Of a DNA stretch of 64,000 bases, positions 9,054 through 20,454 are shown piece by piece; the stretch's first letter is position 1; every line of letters starts with the position of its first letter. The notes beneath the pieces were generated by a model, which did no database searches, had not been told where the DNA came from, and saw nothing but the letters and a program-made list of their open reading frames with translations. The stretch is from Ypsolopha sequella (taxonomy: Eukaryota > Arthropoda > Insecta > Lepidoptera > Ypsolophidae), in NCBI GenBank assembly GCA_934047225.1, contig OW203992.1, forward strand, positions 11,273,501 to 11,337,500, written 5' to 3'. The position numbers and the translations under genes are program-made.

Positions 9054-10840
9054 CTTGGGATAAATCGCAAAGCATTTAAAATATAGAAATTTATTTTGAA
9101 ATATTTACAGTGCATGGCAAAATTATTAGATCGTTGATAATCCTGTCGGTACATGTTCAGGTTCTGTTACGCAAAATGAAAACAATGAAACTCTTTTAGG
9201 ATTAATTTGTTATCCCTATGTTTGTCTGTCTGTCCGTTTGTCTAGACAATTTTTTCTGGGTAAAATTAATAAATACCAATATAAACGGCCCTCTATAGAG
9301 CTGTAAAAACATACTTTGGCGTTTTTATTTATATTACGTTTTAGATTTTTCCTTTTTTTTTTTTACGTTTTTCATACAAATTTTCTCACTATGAAAATGT
9401 AGGGATGAACACTTGAGATAATATTTTGCACTTAAAAGTCAACACAGAAAGGAATTGTTGAACAAATAATGTAAAAAATATGAAAACCATGTTGTTCTAT
9501 TCTAAAGGGATTAATTATCTACTGTTCAAGGTGGCGATAGCTTTGTTTATTTTTTTCCTTGAATTATTTTTTACTAAGATAACAAATATTTTAATACAAG
9601 GTTTTACTTAAGAGGTCCCTTTACCCCTGTATTTTTCTTAAAATTCATACAATATGTATAAACCGAATGTGAAGTCTACAGCTTATTTTCTTCATATCTT
9701 TTTTCATGAGTATATTCTAGTGACATCTAACTACGTCTCTATACAGCCTAAAAAGCAAAATTTGATAAAACACCATCATAATAGCTGTCAGTATATCGTC
9801 AATATTGCCTCGTTTTTACACAAAGTTTAACAAGTTTGTATATTTTTATCTATACTGGAAATAAAAAAGAGAGAAATATAGGCGTCGTTCATGTTAAGAT
9901 GGCTAAGTTTACACACTTTGCTAAGTATAAACAATTACCGATTCATGGAAAACTGTTTTGACCTGAAACCATTTCACAAATTCAATTAACTTATTTTGAA
10001 TATCTTGTCATCTTGCACTTCTTGATGAGAAATACAATTTCAATAAGTAAAAATACAACTTTTAGTTAAGAAAACTTATAGTTAAAAGTCTGCTGTATGC
10101 ATTAACATATTTTTAATTATATTACAATAGTAATAAAATAATTGGCTTATCCGTCGTCGCGATACCAGCCGTAAATTTCTAAAATAATCTGATATCACGC
10201 TTATGGAAAACCCAATTATTTTGAAGATACCATAATATCATTAAAATATGTTTATGCATTTAGCAAACTTTTAACAATAAATTGTCTTAGCTAAAAGTTG
10301 TACTTTACCGTTATAATTATTTCTTAATATTTTGTTACAAATTCGGAGAAATAGCCCTTAAGGAAAACCTTATATGAAAATATTTGTTATCTTTGTAACA
10401 AAGAAAAAAAAATAATAAACAAAGCTATCGCCACATTGAACAAACAGTAAATTATTAATCCCTTTAGAATAGAAAGATATGGTTTTATATTTTTTACATT
10501 ATTTGTTCTACAGTTCGTTTCTGTGCTTTCTTTCAAATGCAAAATATTATGTGAAGTGTTGATCTCTATATTTTCATAAGGAGAAAATTTGTATGAAAAA
10601 GTTAAACAAAAGGCCATAAAAACGTTATAATATGTATATTTTACAGGGCTGTAAATATTGGCATTTATTAATTTTACCCAGAAAAATTGCCTAGACAAAC
10701 GGACAAACAGACAAACATAGGGACAACAAATTAATCCTAAAAGAGTTTTGTTTTTTCATTTTGCGTAAAGGGACCTGAACATTTCAAACTATGATACAAA
10801 TAAATTTCTATATTTTAAACACTTGGCGATTTATCCCAAG
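9054..10840. mobile_element. 1.8-kb foldback element
   Basis: The ends are long imperfect inverted repeats. From the left, CTTGGGATAAATCGC, AGGATTAATTTGTT, CTATGTTTGTCTGT, AATTAATAAATRCCAATAT, TAGCTTTGTTTAT and GATAACAAATATTTT follow in order over 9054-9635. The same blocks appear complemented and in reverse order from 10840 down to about 10320. A second inner pair, 10046-10170 and 10185-10310 (ACAACTTTTAG, AAAAGT, GCATTAACATA / GCATAAACATA), closes the structure at about 10178. The left side carries roughly 400 bp (9636-10045) with no partner, so the halves are unequal. The only frame of note, 10387-10698 minus, lies inside an arm and is AT-rich. Confidence 0.7.
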
Positions 10841-11170
10841 GGTGTCCCAAAAGTCAACGCTTTCCCTTGGAAGGCTGGTAGGCCAGCTCATGACTGACCA
10901 GAATATCAAATTATGACCTCAGCAAAAAGTAGATAGTCTTCGAGTTGATGGTACTTTTATAAATTCGAATAGATTTTTGAGAGTCAAAGCTAACCAGTTC
11001 TAAATTCTAAGAATAAAATTTTTGTTGCGCAACTCTGAATAGTCATGCTATTGATAAAGTCAAAAATAAACCTTGAAATTCTGTTACATCAGGAAGAAAA
11101 ATAAAAACCCAATTTATGAGCAATTTTTTGTAATTAGGTTAGTTCGATACCACACCCTGAAAAAAAATGT
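10841..11170 (+). repeat. GTGTCCCAAAAGTCAACG dispersed repeat, copy 1
   Basis: It starts GGTGTCCCAAAAGTCAACGC and shares CCAGCTCATGA, CCAGAATA, TATGACCT and later CTATTGA blocks with copies at 13545-13640 and 35531-35900. The similarity to the 35531 copy continues for more than 300 bp. It begins exactly where the large foldback ends, so the foldback probably inserted beside or into it. Class unknown. Confidence 0.6.
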
Positions 11171-13311
11171 CCTATGTTAGTTTTGCAAATTGTCTTAAAT
11201 AACGGTTCATCAAATATTGTTTTTCAAATGATCTGGCAATTTCTGTGTATTACTTTTGAAAAAAAAGTTATTGCTATTTTACTACCAAAGGAGCTGCGTA
11301 TTTTTTTAAATAATTAGAATTTAGAATGAAAGAGTGGCGGGCAGTAAAAATATTTGACGTTCATTAGAAATGCCATTTAACACGCGTTAGAGTGAGATAA
11401 ATAGTGACGCTATTTAAAATGAGTTGGAATGAGATAGTAACGCAGTTAAACGTGGTTGAATGAGAGAGGCATAATTGATATAGGCTACAGTGAGATAGAT
11501 AGTGACGTGGTGCATTCCTTCTGAGAATATTTGTTAGTTTCCACTTTTTGTAATAACAACTTTAGTAAAAAATTTTTGTAAAGAAATTTTTGGTCCAATT
11601 TATTTTCCCGCAAGTGTAAAACCAGCTCAACGGGCGAAAAATATTTAAAGAATGGGTAATGGTGACAATTAACCGTCACAATATTATTATGTATCTCTAA
11701 AGGAGTGTCTAAAATGTTCCGAGGGTCAACTGATAAATCAAACACTCAAAAATTACTTTTAGCCGACCATAATAAATTTACGTCCCGACGTGATAGCAAG
11801 TAGGATCAATGCCGTGTGACGATGATCGAAATACACTAATAAATTAGATAAAATAAAATACGTCTTTTGACCTTGCCTCGTCCACTCTATTCATATTTTT
11901 GCTATGGTGACGCGAGCTTAGAGACCGGGACGAATTTCCCCCCGCGCGCTATCGTAAAATAGAATAAGCCACGCCCGGAACTGGTTTTTGTTTTGGCTAT
12001 GTCATACTCTTAAGCACACGCATTAATCCCAAAAATAAACGTCGGTTATTCCATCTACATGCATTGAAAGGAAAAAAACATCCTAATTTTTGTAAAACTT
12101 TCCGTTTGAGCAAAGCACAAAGCTCAAAACCACAAAACAGTCCTGTCCGGTTCATGTAGTGGAAAAGTGCATGTACCCTCAATGATATAGTGCCGGGCCC
12201 CGGCTTCTCCCTTAGGTGCGATAAACCCTGCCGCGCACCCCCCTTCCTTCCACTTTCTTTATGGAGGTCGGCCGGTCGCCAGGTGGAACCGACCTGGTAG
12301 ATTACGGACGTATTTTCGCAACGTCTTCTTGCCCTATCTTTTCTTGTGTTTTGTAATCTTTGCCGTATTGGGTGTGAAAGGTCAAGTAGCTTTTTCGGGA
12401 AGATTTTTCGAACAACAAATTTATAGGCAGACCTGAATTTTTGCGGTATTGTAATCAATCACTCAATTCGCACATTTTGTTTTACATGGCTCTGTTTTAC
12501 GTGCCCAGTTTACATGAATACGGCGTATCCTTTTTTTTACCTGTCTGTCCACAAAATAGTGCTTTTAAAATATCAGTTTTCTGAAAACTGCAAGTGAATG
12601 TTTTGTTTCCATTTTGCATCACAGAAAAGCAATAAAGGGTTTAAAATAGGGCTGTGCGAACTTAGAAATTCCACAATTAGGCGGCGTTTAAGTGTAAAAC
12701 GCTGTTTTTGGCACAGACTGGTCGCCACAACAGAAACAAAAAAACATCCATTTGTTATTTCCATTCGAACGGCAGGTCTTTTATCGCATGTTGGTTGTTT
12801 GATATCTTCCTAGCTTTATTTGCGAATCGCGTGCCGCGGTACAGGTTCGAAATGTACTTGTTGAATTACCTCGGCTTTTGAGAGAATTTTCCAGAAATGA
12901 ACGTTTTATTACGGATGCCTTTAATATCATAACAAGATTTTGTTAAGGTGCTCACGCGTGAGACCACATTCATGTTATTTATGTTGAATACGCATTAAGC
13001 TTATAATTCAGTGATACAGAGACGAAGTTTTATTCGAATAACGAGGTGTTTTGGTGGCTCGGAAGTGGAATTAAAATTAGCTTTTTGTGTTTGGATTATA
13101 TTAATTGTATGTTCGTGAAAGAACGGGCTACAGAAATGTTATAACTATTTTTTTTTGTCTTTAAATCTAAATCCTTATACACTTTATATCGGTGACATAC
13201 TACAAAATCTAAACCACTTGTAAAATTTTTTTCACATTGCATATGAAACTACTCGAATAAAAAAAGAAATCATTTCCCCGTACAAAATTGAAATATCTAC
13301 AGGTAAATCTT
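11171..13311. other. Unassigned DNA with a degenerate tandem patch and a GC-rich patch
   Basis: At 11380-11510 the words GAGTGAGATA and AGTGACG recur several times at irregular spacing, a decayed tandem array. At 12130-12330 there is a GC-rich patch (CCGGGCCCCGGC, CGCGCACCCC). It gives a long minus-strand open frame (11997-12458) with no domain I recognise. The remainder is AT-rich. Confidence 0.4.
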
Positions 13312-13544
13312 CTTTTTAGGGTTCCAAAACGGGAATTATTACTCCGCTGTCCGTCCGGCCGTCTGTCACAGGGGTCTATAGCTTTAGCCGTTATAGGTAA
13401 GCAGTTGAAATTTTCACAGAATACGTGTAAGTATGGCCTCCAAAACAGCAAAAGAAAAAAAAACAAAAAAAAATGGCATCTCCAAACAAAAATTTTCAAA
13501 AATATAGCATATGTTATTTTTTGAGCTCTATCTTAAAATTGGTA
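13312..13544 (+). repeat. GGGTTCCGTA-family dispersed repeat, copy 2
   Basis: Opens TTTTAGGGTTCCAAAACGGG and continues ACTCCGCTGTCCGTCCGGCC and GTCTGTCACAGGGG. Then comes GTTGAAATTTTCACAGA, which matches GTTGAAGTTTTCACAGA-type sequence in the 43997-44280 copy. The 3' part with GTACGGAACGC is not recognisable here, so it is truncated or diverged. Confidence 0.6.
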
Positions 13545-13640
13545 GTATACAGAGTGTCCCAAAAGTCAACGTTATCCCTTGGAGGGCTGATAGGCCAGCT
13601 CATGAATGTCCAGAATATCAAAATATGACCTCAGTATACA
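13545..13640 (+). repeat. GTGTCCCAAAAGTCAACG dispersed repeat, copy 2
   Basis: GTATACAGAGTGTCCCAAAA, then TTATCCCTTGGAGGGCTGAT, nearly identical to 35531-35585. It stops after about 95 bp, shorter than the other two copies. Confidence 0.6.
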
Positions 13641-14595
13641 AGTTTCAAATTAGGTCAGATTGTAGTACATACTTAAAGCTGTTTTATTTGTTCATTAACC
13701 AAGAATAAAAGTAAAATTTCCTAAAGATAAAAAATTGAGCCAAATTCGCTGTCGTCTCGAGGAAGAGTACCCAGGACACTAGTGGCATTACCTCTTTGGA
13801 TTGTTAGGCCAATTCTTTGACCGAGGTATGAGCCAGCTCTGGGATCTCCGGAGATGTCGGCGTGGACCAGTCGCGACGAGAGTACCTTTTAAAACTTTTC
13901 TTTTAAAGAAAGGCCTTGAAGGGCTGCATACGTACGCCGTCTGTTCCTCCCGACAGACACTGACGCCATTCCAGCCTGTAGGTGGGACGGACAAATTGTG
14001 TCGACACAAGTTGCGTCCAACACCAGGGATTAAAGTAAATCAACAAATAATAAAAATTTGGGTTTTGTAAGAGAATGCTGAATCAGGCGCTAACATTTTA
14101 GCTCCTTGTTTCTTGTCGCCTTAATGTTGCTATGGCATATATATTGTTGTTATTTGCCGTAACGTTTTTAGGGTTCTGTATGCGTATTGTGTAGTGGTTC
14201 GAAACCCTTTTTGCGCAGCTCTCACTCGCATTTATCGGTATTTTTTCTTAATCTCTAGAAGTCGTTGAACAAAAGTTGTATCACATAATCATCACCCGTA
14301 TATACTTAATGTATTTCCAGTTTCTTAACATCTTACTGACTCACTCTGTACATAGAAATGACTCTGTTATCTGTCGGCATAATAACGCATAATAACGGCA
14401 TGCACAGGAACTCGGAACACGAAATATCTTAAGAGGCTATGCGAATTTTATTTTTGTCACTGTCACTCCAAGCGACAACACGCACAGTGCGAGAGGGGCG
14501 GATTCAGGGCGAAAGCGAAAAATGTTAGTTTTATAGTTTTTATAAAAAAAAACTAAAATAGCTTGCAAAATTTTAAATATTGAATCTCTAGATAT
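13641..14595. other. Unassigned DNA, possible pol-related patch
   Basis: GGGCTGCATAC (13921-13931), GTGGGACGG (13981-13989) and TGTCGACACA (13998-14007) occur in the same order as in 32237-32340, where the minus strand resembles a retroelement pol tail. The spacing differs and the minus frame here (13788-14009) is not clearly related. The rest is unremarkable. Confidence 0.3.
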
Positions 14596-14726
14596 TGTTG
14601 AAACACACCTAATAAAATATGTTTGAGTTCTGTATATGGTTCCTATTCGTCAAACGAGGAGAAAAAGTGTGTTTGAAGACCTCATTTCAACAACTATTTC
14701 TATCGAGGAAAATTTATCCAAACATG
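14596..14726 (+). repeat. TATTTCTATCGAG dispersed repeat, copy 2
   Basis: It carries AATATGTTTGAGTTCTGTA, ATGGTTCCTAT, CGTCAAACGAGGAGAA, TTTGAAGACCTCATTTCAAC and TATTTCTATCGAG in the same order as 6841-6985. Confidence 0.6.
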
Positions 14727-14819
14727 TTTTCCAATTTCAAAACCCTAGATTATATAGTCAAAATGCATACATACATTTTTATTTATTAGTTGTAATTATG
14801 ACACTTCTTATTGAAAATA

Positions 14820-15097
14820 TTTGACATTGTATTCCTTTAAATTTAATTATGACATTTACTTTTAATTATTTATTATTTTTTTCTCTTTAATTATAATGTT
14901 AATTGACCATATCAAATTAATATGTCCTACTATTTATATTAAGGTTTTATTGTATGTAACAAATAATGTTTATCTAAATTAATTTAACCGTTTAAATCTA
15001 ATTGTAATGTATTTCAAAATGTAATTTGACCTACCAATGTAACGACCACTGTTACAATTATGGTTAAAATAAATGAATCTGAATCTGAATCTGAATC
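14820..15097 (+). mobile_element. LINE 3' end with GAATCT-repeat tail
   Basis: AT-rich 3'-UTR-like sequence leads into TGTAACGACCACTGTTACA, a small stem-loop, then AAAATAAATGAATCT and three and a half copies of GAATCT (15075-15097). A stem-loop followed by a short tandem tail is typical of 3' ends of CR1/Jockey-type LINEs. I recognise this ending as common in Lepidoptera. Coding sequence is absent, so this is a severely 5'-truncated copy. Confidence 0.65.
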
Positions 15098-16323
15098 ATA
15101 TACCAGAAATGTAAATTTCATGAAATACACAGAAAAGAAACACCTGTATTTTTTTCGCTTATCACCTTAAACGACTTCTGAATCGTTTCCTGTGGAGAAT
15201 CTTTAAAAAACAAAACTTGCAATGCCTTCAAACTACGCCTTACAGACTACTTTAAAAGATAGAGCTTTATTTTTTAAATATAACACTTTACAAAAAAAAA
15301 AAAGAAACAGGGGTTAAACTTTACTCCCACACAAAAATTCAGTACCAAATGGATGCCTGCCAACATTCAAGTAAATAAATAAAAGTAATAGTCACAGAGA
15401 AGGAAGAGAGGAAGTCGATGGGCAAAATGTGAGGTCGCAAACGTCCGCATGGCATGCATTGATAATCAGGTGGGGAGAGGCGATGCATTTTGCAGGACCC
15501 TTCCCGCAATGCATTGCCCACCCGTCCCCGTCGTCGTTTAACCTTTTGCACTTTCTTGAAACTTGAAAAATGCAGCGGGTCAGATATACAACCGTAAATT
15601 ATTTGAGTCGATCCTTCTTATGCCGCCTCTTTCAATCAATGGCAGCCACAGATATCATAATAATATATCAGTCAGTGATGGCGCGGCGTTTATTTCATTA
15701 AATAAAGACAGCTTTTGAATCAGCATTAACTTATCATGAATAATAAATATAACTAATAACAAATAATGAACGCTTCAAAAACGTTATAGCATATAATCAG
15801 AAACTAAATTATCGTCGAAAAAGAAGACGTTCCGGAAGTTATGAAACAGTTCTGAACAAGCCCTTCTATACGAGATGTGAAGATAGAAGTATCCACTTCA
15901 AAAAGGAAGTTCAACCTTATGTAGAGAAAGTCTGTGAAGCCAATATTATGCCCGTAGACGGGTTGGGTCCATTTTGTAGATGAGATCTGTTTGAGAATAC
16001 ACTTTTTAATGACATTATTTTTTGGTCCGTAATCTATTTTTTACTAACTGTTTTAACAATATTAACTCCTTTAACACTCGCAACTATTGATTCCCGATAA
16101 CAATTACTTTATTAAAACTATGAAGTAATAATGTGTTTGTATTTAAACAAAACAGTAACACATAATTGGTATGCAAATTGATCGTTCGGCAATCACATGT
16201 GTATTATAATAAACTGTCACCCATCAATTCCAAATTGACTTTAGTGAAATTCTGCTTTCATTAAAATAATTACATTTTAAACATATAAAATTAAATTTTA
16301 GTTTTAGTAAGAATTTATTATGA
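15098..16323. other. Unassigned DNA
   Basis: A GC-richer patch at 15410-15540 yields a minus frame (15339-15551) without known domain. The remainder is AT-rich and unique. Confidence 0.4.
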
Positions 16324-16745
16324 ACTAGCAGACGCCCAGGGGATTTAAAAAGGCCGACTTGGGTTAATCATAAAATTATTTGAATTATTATCATGCATAC
16401 AAAAAAGAGATGGCATTAGAACAGAATCATAATATGACTCATCCAAAGCGGCCTTTTATAGGACCAGGGGATCTAAAAAGGCCGACTTGGGTGAATTATA
16501 AAATTATTTGGAAGTAGGATAGAGTCAGAGCCTTTTCATGCGGGCAAAAGAGACGTCATTAGAACAGAATCATAATGTGATTCATGCAAAATGGCCTTTT
16601 TAGAGGACCAGATGTCGTGAGAATTTCCTAAAACCCCTTAGCGGATGTCTACGTCATACAAGGAACCTACAGTCCAAATTTCATGTTCCTAGGTCCAGCC
16701 GTTTGGTCTGGACGTTGATAGATCAGTCAGTCAGTCAGTCAAGGT
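16324..16745 (-). mobile_element. Helitron-like CTAGT-ended repeat
   Basis: On the minus strand it starts with a TGAC microsatellite (16724-16740), then GATCTATCAACGTCCAGACC and GACCTAGGAACATGAAATTT. It ends GGGCGTCTGCTAGT (16324-16338). Ending in CTAG before a T is the Helitron 3' rule, and GCGGGC...CTAGT ends are widespread in Lepidoptera. Relatives are at 21640-21785, 26447-26471, 30720-30810 and 62150-62338. Internally a unit is tandemly duplicated: 16336-16463 and 16464-16607 both start CCAGGGGAT and include AAAAAGGCCGACTTGGGT. Helitron assignment is inference from the terminus only. Confidence 0.55.
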
Positions 16746-17139
16746 ATTCATTTATACAGAGTGTAAAGTTAGTTATGTACTTCATTTAAGATGCCCATCC
16801 TTTACCATGAGAAAACACGAAAAAAAAAACAAAAAAAATATAGGGCAAAAATATTTTATTTGCCTATTATTATTATTTTTTCGATCAAACTAGCATATAG
16901 AATGCATAAGACATTAATCAACAACAAAACTCCTCGATAGCACCTCATCAGGTTTGTAAGTTTATTATTAATCATTTAAAATGTTGTGTTTTGTTATAGT
17001 TTAGGCAAAAAATTTTTCGGTTGGTATCTACTAGAACGAAATGAACTAATACCCTCACTACAAAAATGTGTTAGTGTCATTGATCGCACTGGCTGATGTA
17101 AACTATTTATTGTGTAATCAAGATCTTATATTAATTCCT
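16746..17139. other. AT-rich DNA, nothing recognised
   Basis: Homopolymer-rich sequence between two dispersed repeats. No further assignment. Confidence 0.35.
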
Positions 17140-17253
17140 TTGATAATGCCATAATGGCGAAACCGGTCAGGAAGTATTAAATAAATTTGTGGGATAGTAC
17201 TAGTGATTTTCTGTTCATTATGTATTGCAAGTTTCACCAAGTGCCAACAATCA
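17140..17253 (+). repeat. CGAAACCGGT dispersed repeat, copy 1
   Basis: Contains TTGATAATGCCATAATGGCG, AAACCGGTCAGG and, about 60 bp later, CACCAAGTGCCAACAATC. Copies at 28511-28665 and 43095-43203 keep these blocks in the same order. GATAATGCC...GGCGAAACCGGT with a following ATTAATAAA looks like a retroelement 3' end, but the class is not certain. Confidence 0.6.
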
Positions 17254-18546
17254 ACAGTGTAAACATTCTTATAGTTTAGTGTCTAATGTACGAATTATAT
17301 GCTAGTTTAATCTGTAGAAAATAAATGGCTGAAAAGATTATTCTTGGTCGAAATTTTTAAAATATCTTTTTTGGATTCACCTCTTGGTAAATAATGACCC
17401 ACTTGAAGGAAGTACATAATTAAGTTAACATCCAGTATATGTATTATACACAATTTCAGAAGAGTTGGTTCCCAACTTAATATGTAACACTTCAACAGCA
17501 GGTAGGTACTTAAACATATTCAAAAGGCATAAAATGGACAGGATAAAATTTATTGAAAAAGGCGTTACTTTGCGGCAGTCCATCATGAATTTGTGGATAT
17601 ATTAATAATTTGCAATATTCTGCTAAACACTCTTACCATGCTATTCAAAATGCAGACTCAAGCACCGCCCGACCTCCCGCATAAAACATGCACAAGCAAA
17701 GCAAGTAGTACGAGCACAAAATAACGCAATCTTAAATAACAAGCAAAAAAACTTATCGACACGTGTTTCGCCTCTAAACGAGGCATCCGCAGGATGTGTA
17801 GTCCGCACGACCGCTCGACAGCAAAAGTTAGTAAATCAATTCAATATTTTTTTGTCTTTTAGCATTAATTATAAAGTAGAATAGAATGACCATTATCATT
17901 TTTGGTATAGTTTTAATAATAAGCATAATATATTCCTTTTAACACTTTTACCAGCTAACACGTAATCAGAGGTAGAAGGTTTCGTGATAACTAATTTATT
18001 CTGTGTCAGAACTCTGAACCCTGATCCGAACAGAGCCCACTGTCAACATTTGCTCATGTGATTCTCTGTTGGAAGAACTCCTTTATTTCATATTTTACTC
18101 TTTAGAACACTGGCACAAATAAAAAACACTTACTCCGTTCAAGTAGAGCCCTTATGTCCACTGTAATAAAAACCTTTTCACTAAAGTGCTCCTCGATGGT
18201 AGCGAAGCAAATTCATATGAAATTTTAAAACCTTGAGATGCTCTAGAATTCAATTTATTGTGCAAGGAGCATGTTGCGTTTTTGTTTCGTTTTACGAGAT
18301 ATTTGAGATATATGAGGATTTAACAGATATCACTCTAAGAGTTCCGTCAAAAACAAAACCATTTACTTATAGCACACGCGTCCGCGGTGCTGGCTTAATC
18401 GGGCTGGGCCGGGGCCGATTGTGCTATTTTGTATGTAAATGCAGAATAAAAAGAAACATATAAATACAGAGAATATGCAATGACGTCAAATTTAAAACAA
18501 TATAAAAGAAAGTGTTGCAGGCTAACATTGAACTGGTTAAGCTAGT
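17254..18546. other. Unassigned DNA with a GAGGC stem-loop repeat at 17745-17821
   Basis: Within this stretch, CGACACGTGTTTCGCCTCTA followed by AACGAGGCATCCGCAGGA (17757-17795) is a sequence I know as repetitive in Lepidoptera. Its GCCTC/GAGGC stem is intact. The rest, including the frame 18233-18463, shows nothing recognisable. Confidence 0.4.
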
Positions 18547-18960
18547 GATAAGTACTATGGCGTATTTACTCTAGGGCCAAAAGGGCCATGGCCCGGGGCG
18601 GCAGGCTGCGAATGGTGGCGGCGCAAGCTGCACCTCGCGCTCAGCTTTGCGCGCTTTTCATTATCAATCGTTAGGTACCTATCTGGATCTCGTCCAAGTC
18701 TTTTAATTTTATTTGTTTTTGACATTATAATACTATCATTAAAAAAAACTGTTCATCGGAAAATATGTAATTATTGAATAAATGGTGTTTATTTGTTTGT
18801 AAGGTATTTTTAGTATTTTCATTCATTATCATCACAGCCCACATCAACACACTGCTGGATTTTATTTTATAATTGAAATATTTTTGCTTTTGTCTGTTTA
18901 TTTAGGGGGCGACAAAGCTGCCCAGGGCGCCAAATGTTAAAATACGCCACTGGATAATTA
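18547..18960. mobile_element. Non-autonomous hAT element
   Basis: The element is 18555-18952. Its right end reads, complemented, CAGTGGCGTATTTTAACATT. The left end is CTATGGCGTATTTACTCTAG. CAGTGGCG-type ends are typical of hAT elements. The flanking 8-mers are GATAAGTA (18547-18554) and GATAATTA (18953-18960), one mismatch apart, consistent with an ageing 8-bp target duplication. The subterminal regions are GC-rich (GGGCC...GGCCCGGGGCGGC left; GGGGGCGACAAAGCTGCCC right). There is no transposase frame. Confidence 0.75.
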
Positions 18961-19749
18961 GATAGCAGTGGCAAAATTAGAATGAGTGAATGACTTGATT
19001 TTTCTGAGGTAATGAGGAATCTGGCAACACATGCAATTAAACGGAAATTTTGCTTTTAATGTACTCTAATTTTATAATTAATATTATTAAAATATTTTAA
19101 TATTTAAGTAATGTAAAAAAACTAAGAGTGTAAAAAGATTTTATATAATACTAAGTATATAAAACCCCATTGAATGTAAATAAAAATGATTGTTTGACCT
19201 GTAAATTATTTAATTTATAAATAAATTGTGTTTGAGTTTGAAACCATTATTGTGTTTTATTTTGCAACGGTTTGTTGTATACCGGTTGCTTCGTTCAACT
19301 TTTTCGTTCACAAAGTTGATAGATACGTGCAGTAAACCCTAGGTAAGACACAAGCACAGTTTGTATGTGCGGTAAGATACTTTACCTATAAATCATTTAG
19401 TTGATTTAGCTCCAAGTTAGAAGATAGATCGGTTAGGTAGATTCTCTCTGAACGTATGAAACTAGGTATGAAAATCTGGTAACTAATTTTAGTTATTCTA
19501 AAGGCTTTAGTGTTAAGTTTAACTATCAAAACTAAAAAAATTCCAAAGCTTCTGTTCCTAATATGAAGCGAAATCAATGAAGAAAATTTCGTTTTGACAG
19601 CACTTTAGCCTTCAGGATTCTGCTTCATTGTCTTGTTTGCGTTGTAATAGGGATTTCTTGTATAAATAATAATATATAATTTATTGTGCGTTCATAGATT
19701 TATTAAAATATCAAATCTACATATTCATAAGTCCCCTGCCAAAACATAT
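18961..19749. other. AT-rich DNA, possible retroelement 3' UTR at 19060-19245
   Basis: An AT-rich stretch ends in AATAAATTGTGTTTGAGTTT (19220-19239), which would suit a polyadenylated retroelement 3' end. There is no second copy in the window, so it stays unassigned. Confidence 0.3.
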
Positions 19750-19990
19750 TGTCACGACATACATCGCCGAGGGAGTGTCAGAGGTGTCTTCGTGTCACTA
19801 GAACAGACAACCCTCGTAACATCTTCTTTTCACCGTTAACTTTAACGTCCTAACGTGGTAGGGAGTGAGCCTTATAATTATCATATTACATGTATATGTA
19901 TTGTAGTATATCTGTCTAGATTGAGCAAGGCCTGAAATCACATAACGCCCTCGTGAGCGTTCAGTGTGTGAATTACAAGCTGGTATTTCA
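19750..19990 (+). repeat. TGTCACGACAT repeat, possible LTR end
   Basis: Starts TGTCACGACAT, then GGGAGTGTCAGAGGTGTCTT. The same two blocks occur on the minus strand from 24981, and the second block also at 43538-43560. Starting with TGT and an inverted TGTC.GACA motif is compatible with an LTR, but no matching CA end or flanking duplication could be fixed. The right boundary given is approximate. Confidence 0.4.
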
Positions 19991-20049
19991 AGTAGTTAAA
20001 AAAATCTGTGAACAGATATAGTGGAAAAATTCGTCGTTCCAGATACGAA

Positions 20050-20121
20050 CCTCGGTAGCGCAGTCGGTAGCGTGCCTGTCATGTAAGCAGGAGGTCGCAG
20101 GGTTAAAATCCTGGCCCGAGG
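20050..20121 (+). pseudogene. tRNA-like pseudogene
   Basis: A six-pair acceptor stem is formed by CCTCGG (20050-20055) and CCGAGG (20116-20121). The A box TAGCGCAGTCGG is intact. The anticodon arm can fold as CCTGT-CATGTAA-GCAGG, giving TGT as the apparent anticodon, but the base before it is A rather than the near-invariant T. The B box reads GGTTAAAATCC in place of GGTTCGAATCC, losing the central CG. These defects and its isolation among repeats make it a tRNA pseudogene or SINE head rather than a working tRNA. A run of T for termination appears only about 20 bp downstream. Confidence 0.6.
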
Positions 20122-20317
20122 AATTAAAAAAAAATATATTCTTGCTTTTAAACTTGTTTCTGGTTGATTTCTAGTTTGAAATGCACTCTTATAATAATTA
20201 GAGTATTCAAAGCGATGGATTTCGCAATAAAAACATATAATCTTAGTATATTTATGTTTATATTAAAATAACTTTTTAATAATTATGTAATTAAATTTAA
20301 ATTTCTAAGATATGTTT

Positions 20318-20440
20318 TAAGTTTTCCCAAGGTTGACTGGGAGAAAAGGTCCGCCCTTGCCTTCTATCAGTTCTTTGTATGTATCTTATCTTCTTATTTT
20401 TGTGCAATAAAGTGTTCATTCATTCTTTCATTCAATAATT
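20318..20440 (+). mobile_element. LINE 3' end (GTCCGCC...GTGCAATAAAG)
   Basis: TTCCCAAGGTTGACTGGGAG, GTCCGCCCTTGCCTTCTATC, then TTTTTGTGCAATAAAGTG and a CATT repeat tail. I recognise the combination of a small stem, GTCCGCC and GTGCAATAAAG as the usual 3' UTR of an abundant lepidopteran LINE group. It matches the minus-strand remnant at 1459-1520. No coding part is attached. Confidence 0.6.
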
Positions 20441-20454
20441 ATCACAAACAGTGA

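Noticed and set aside
11997..12458. 153-codon minus-strand frame as a gene
   Set aside because: No domain recognised; its openness comes from a GC-rich patch, and no splice or promoter context was seen.
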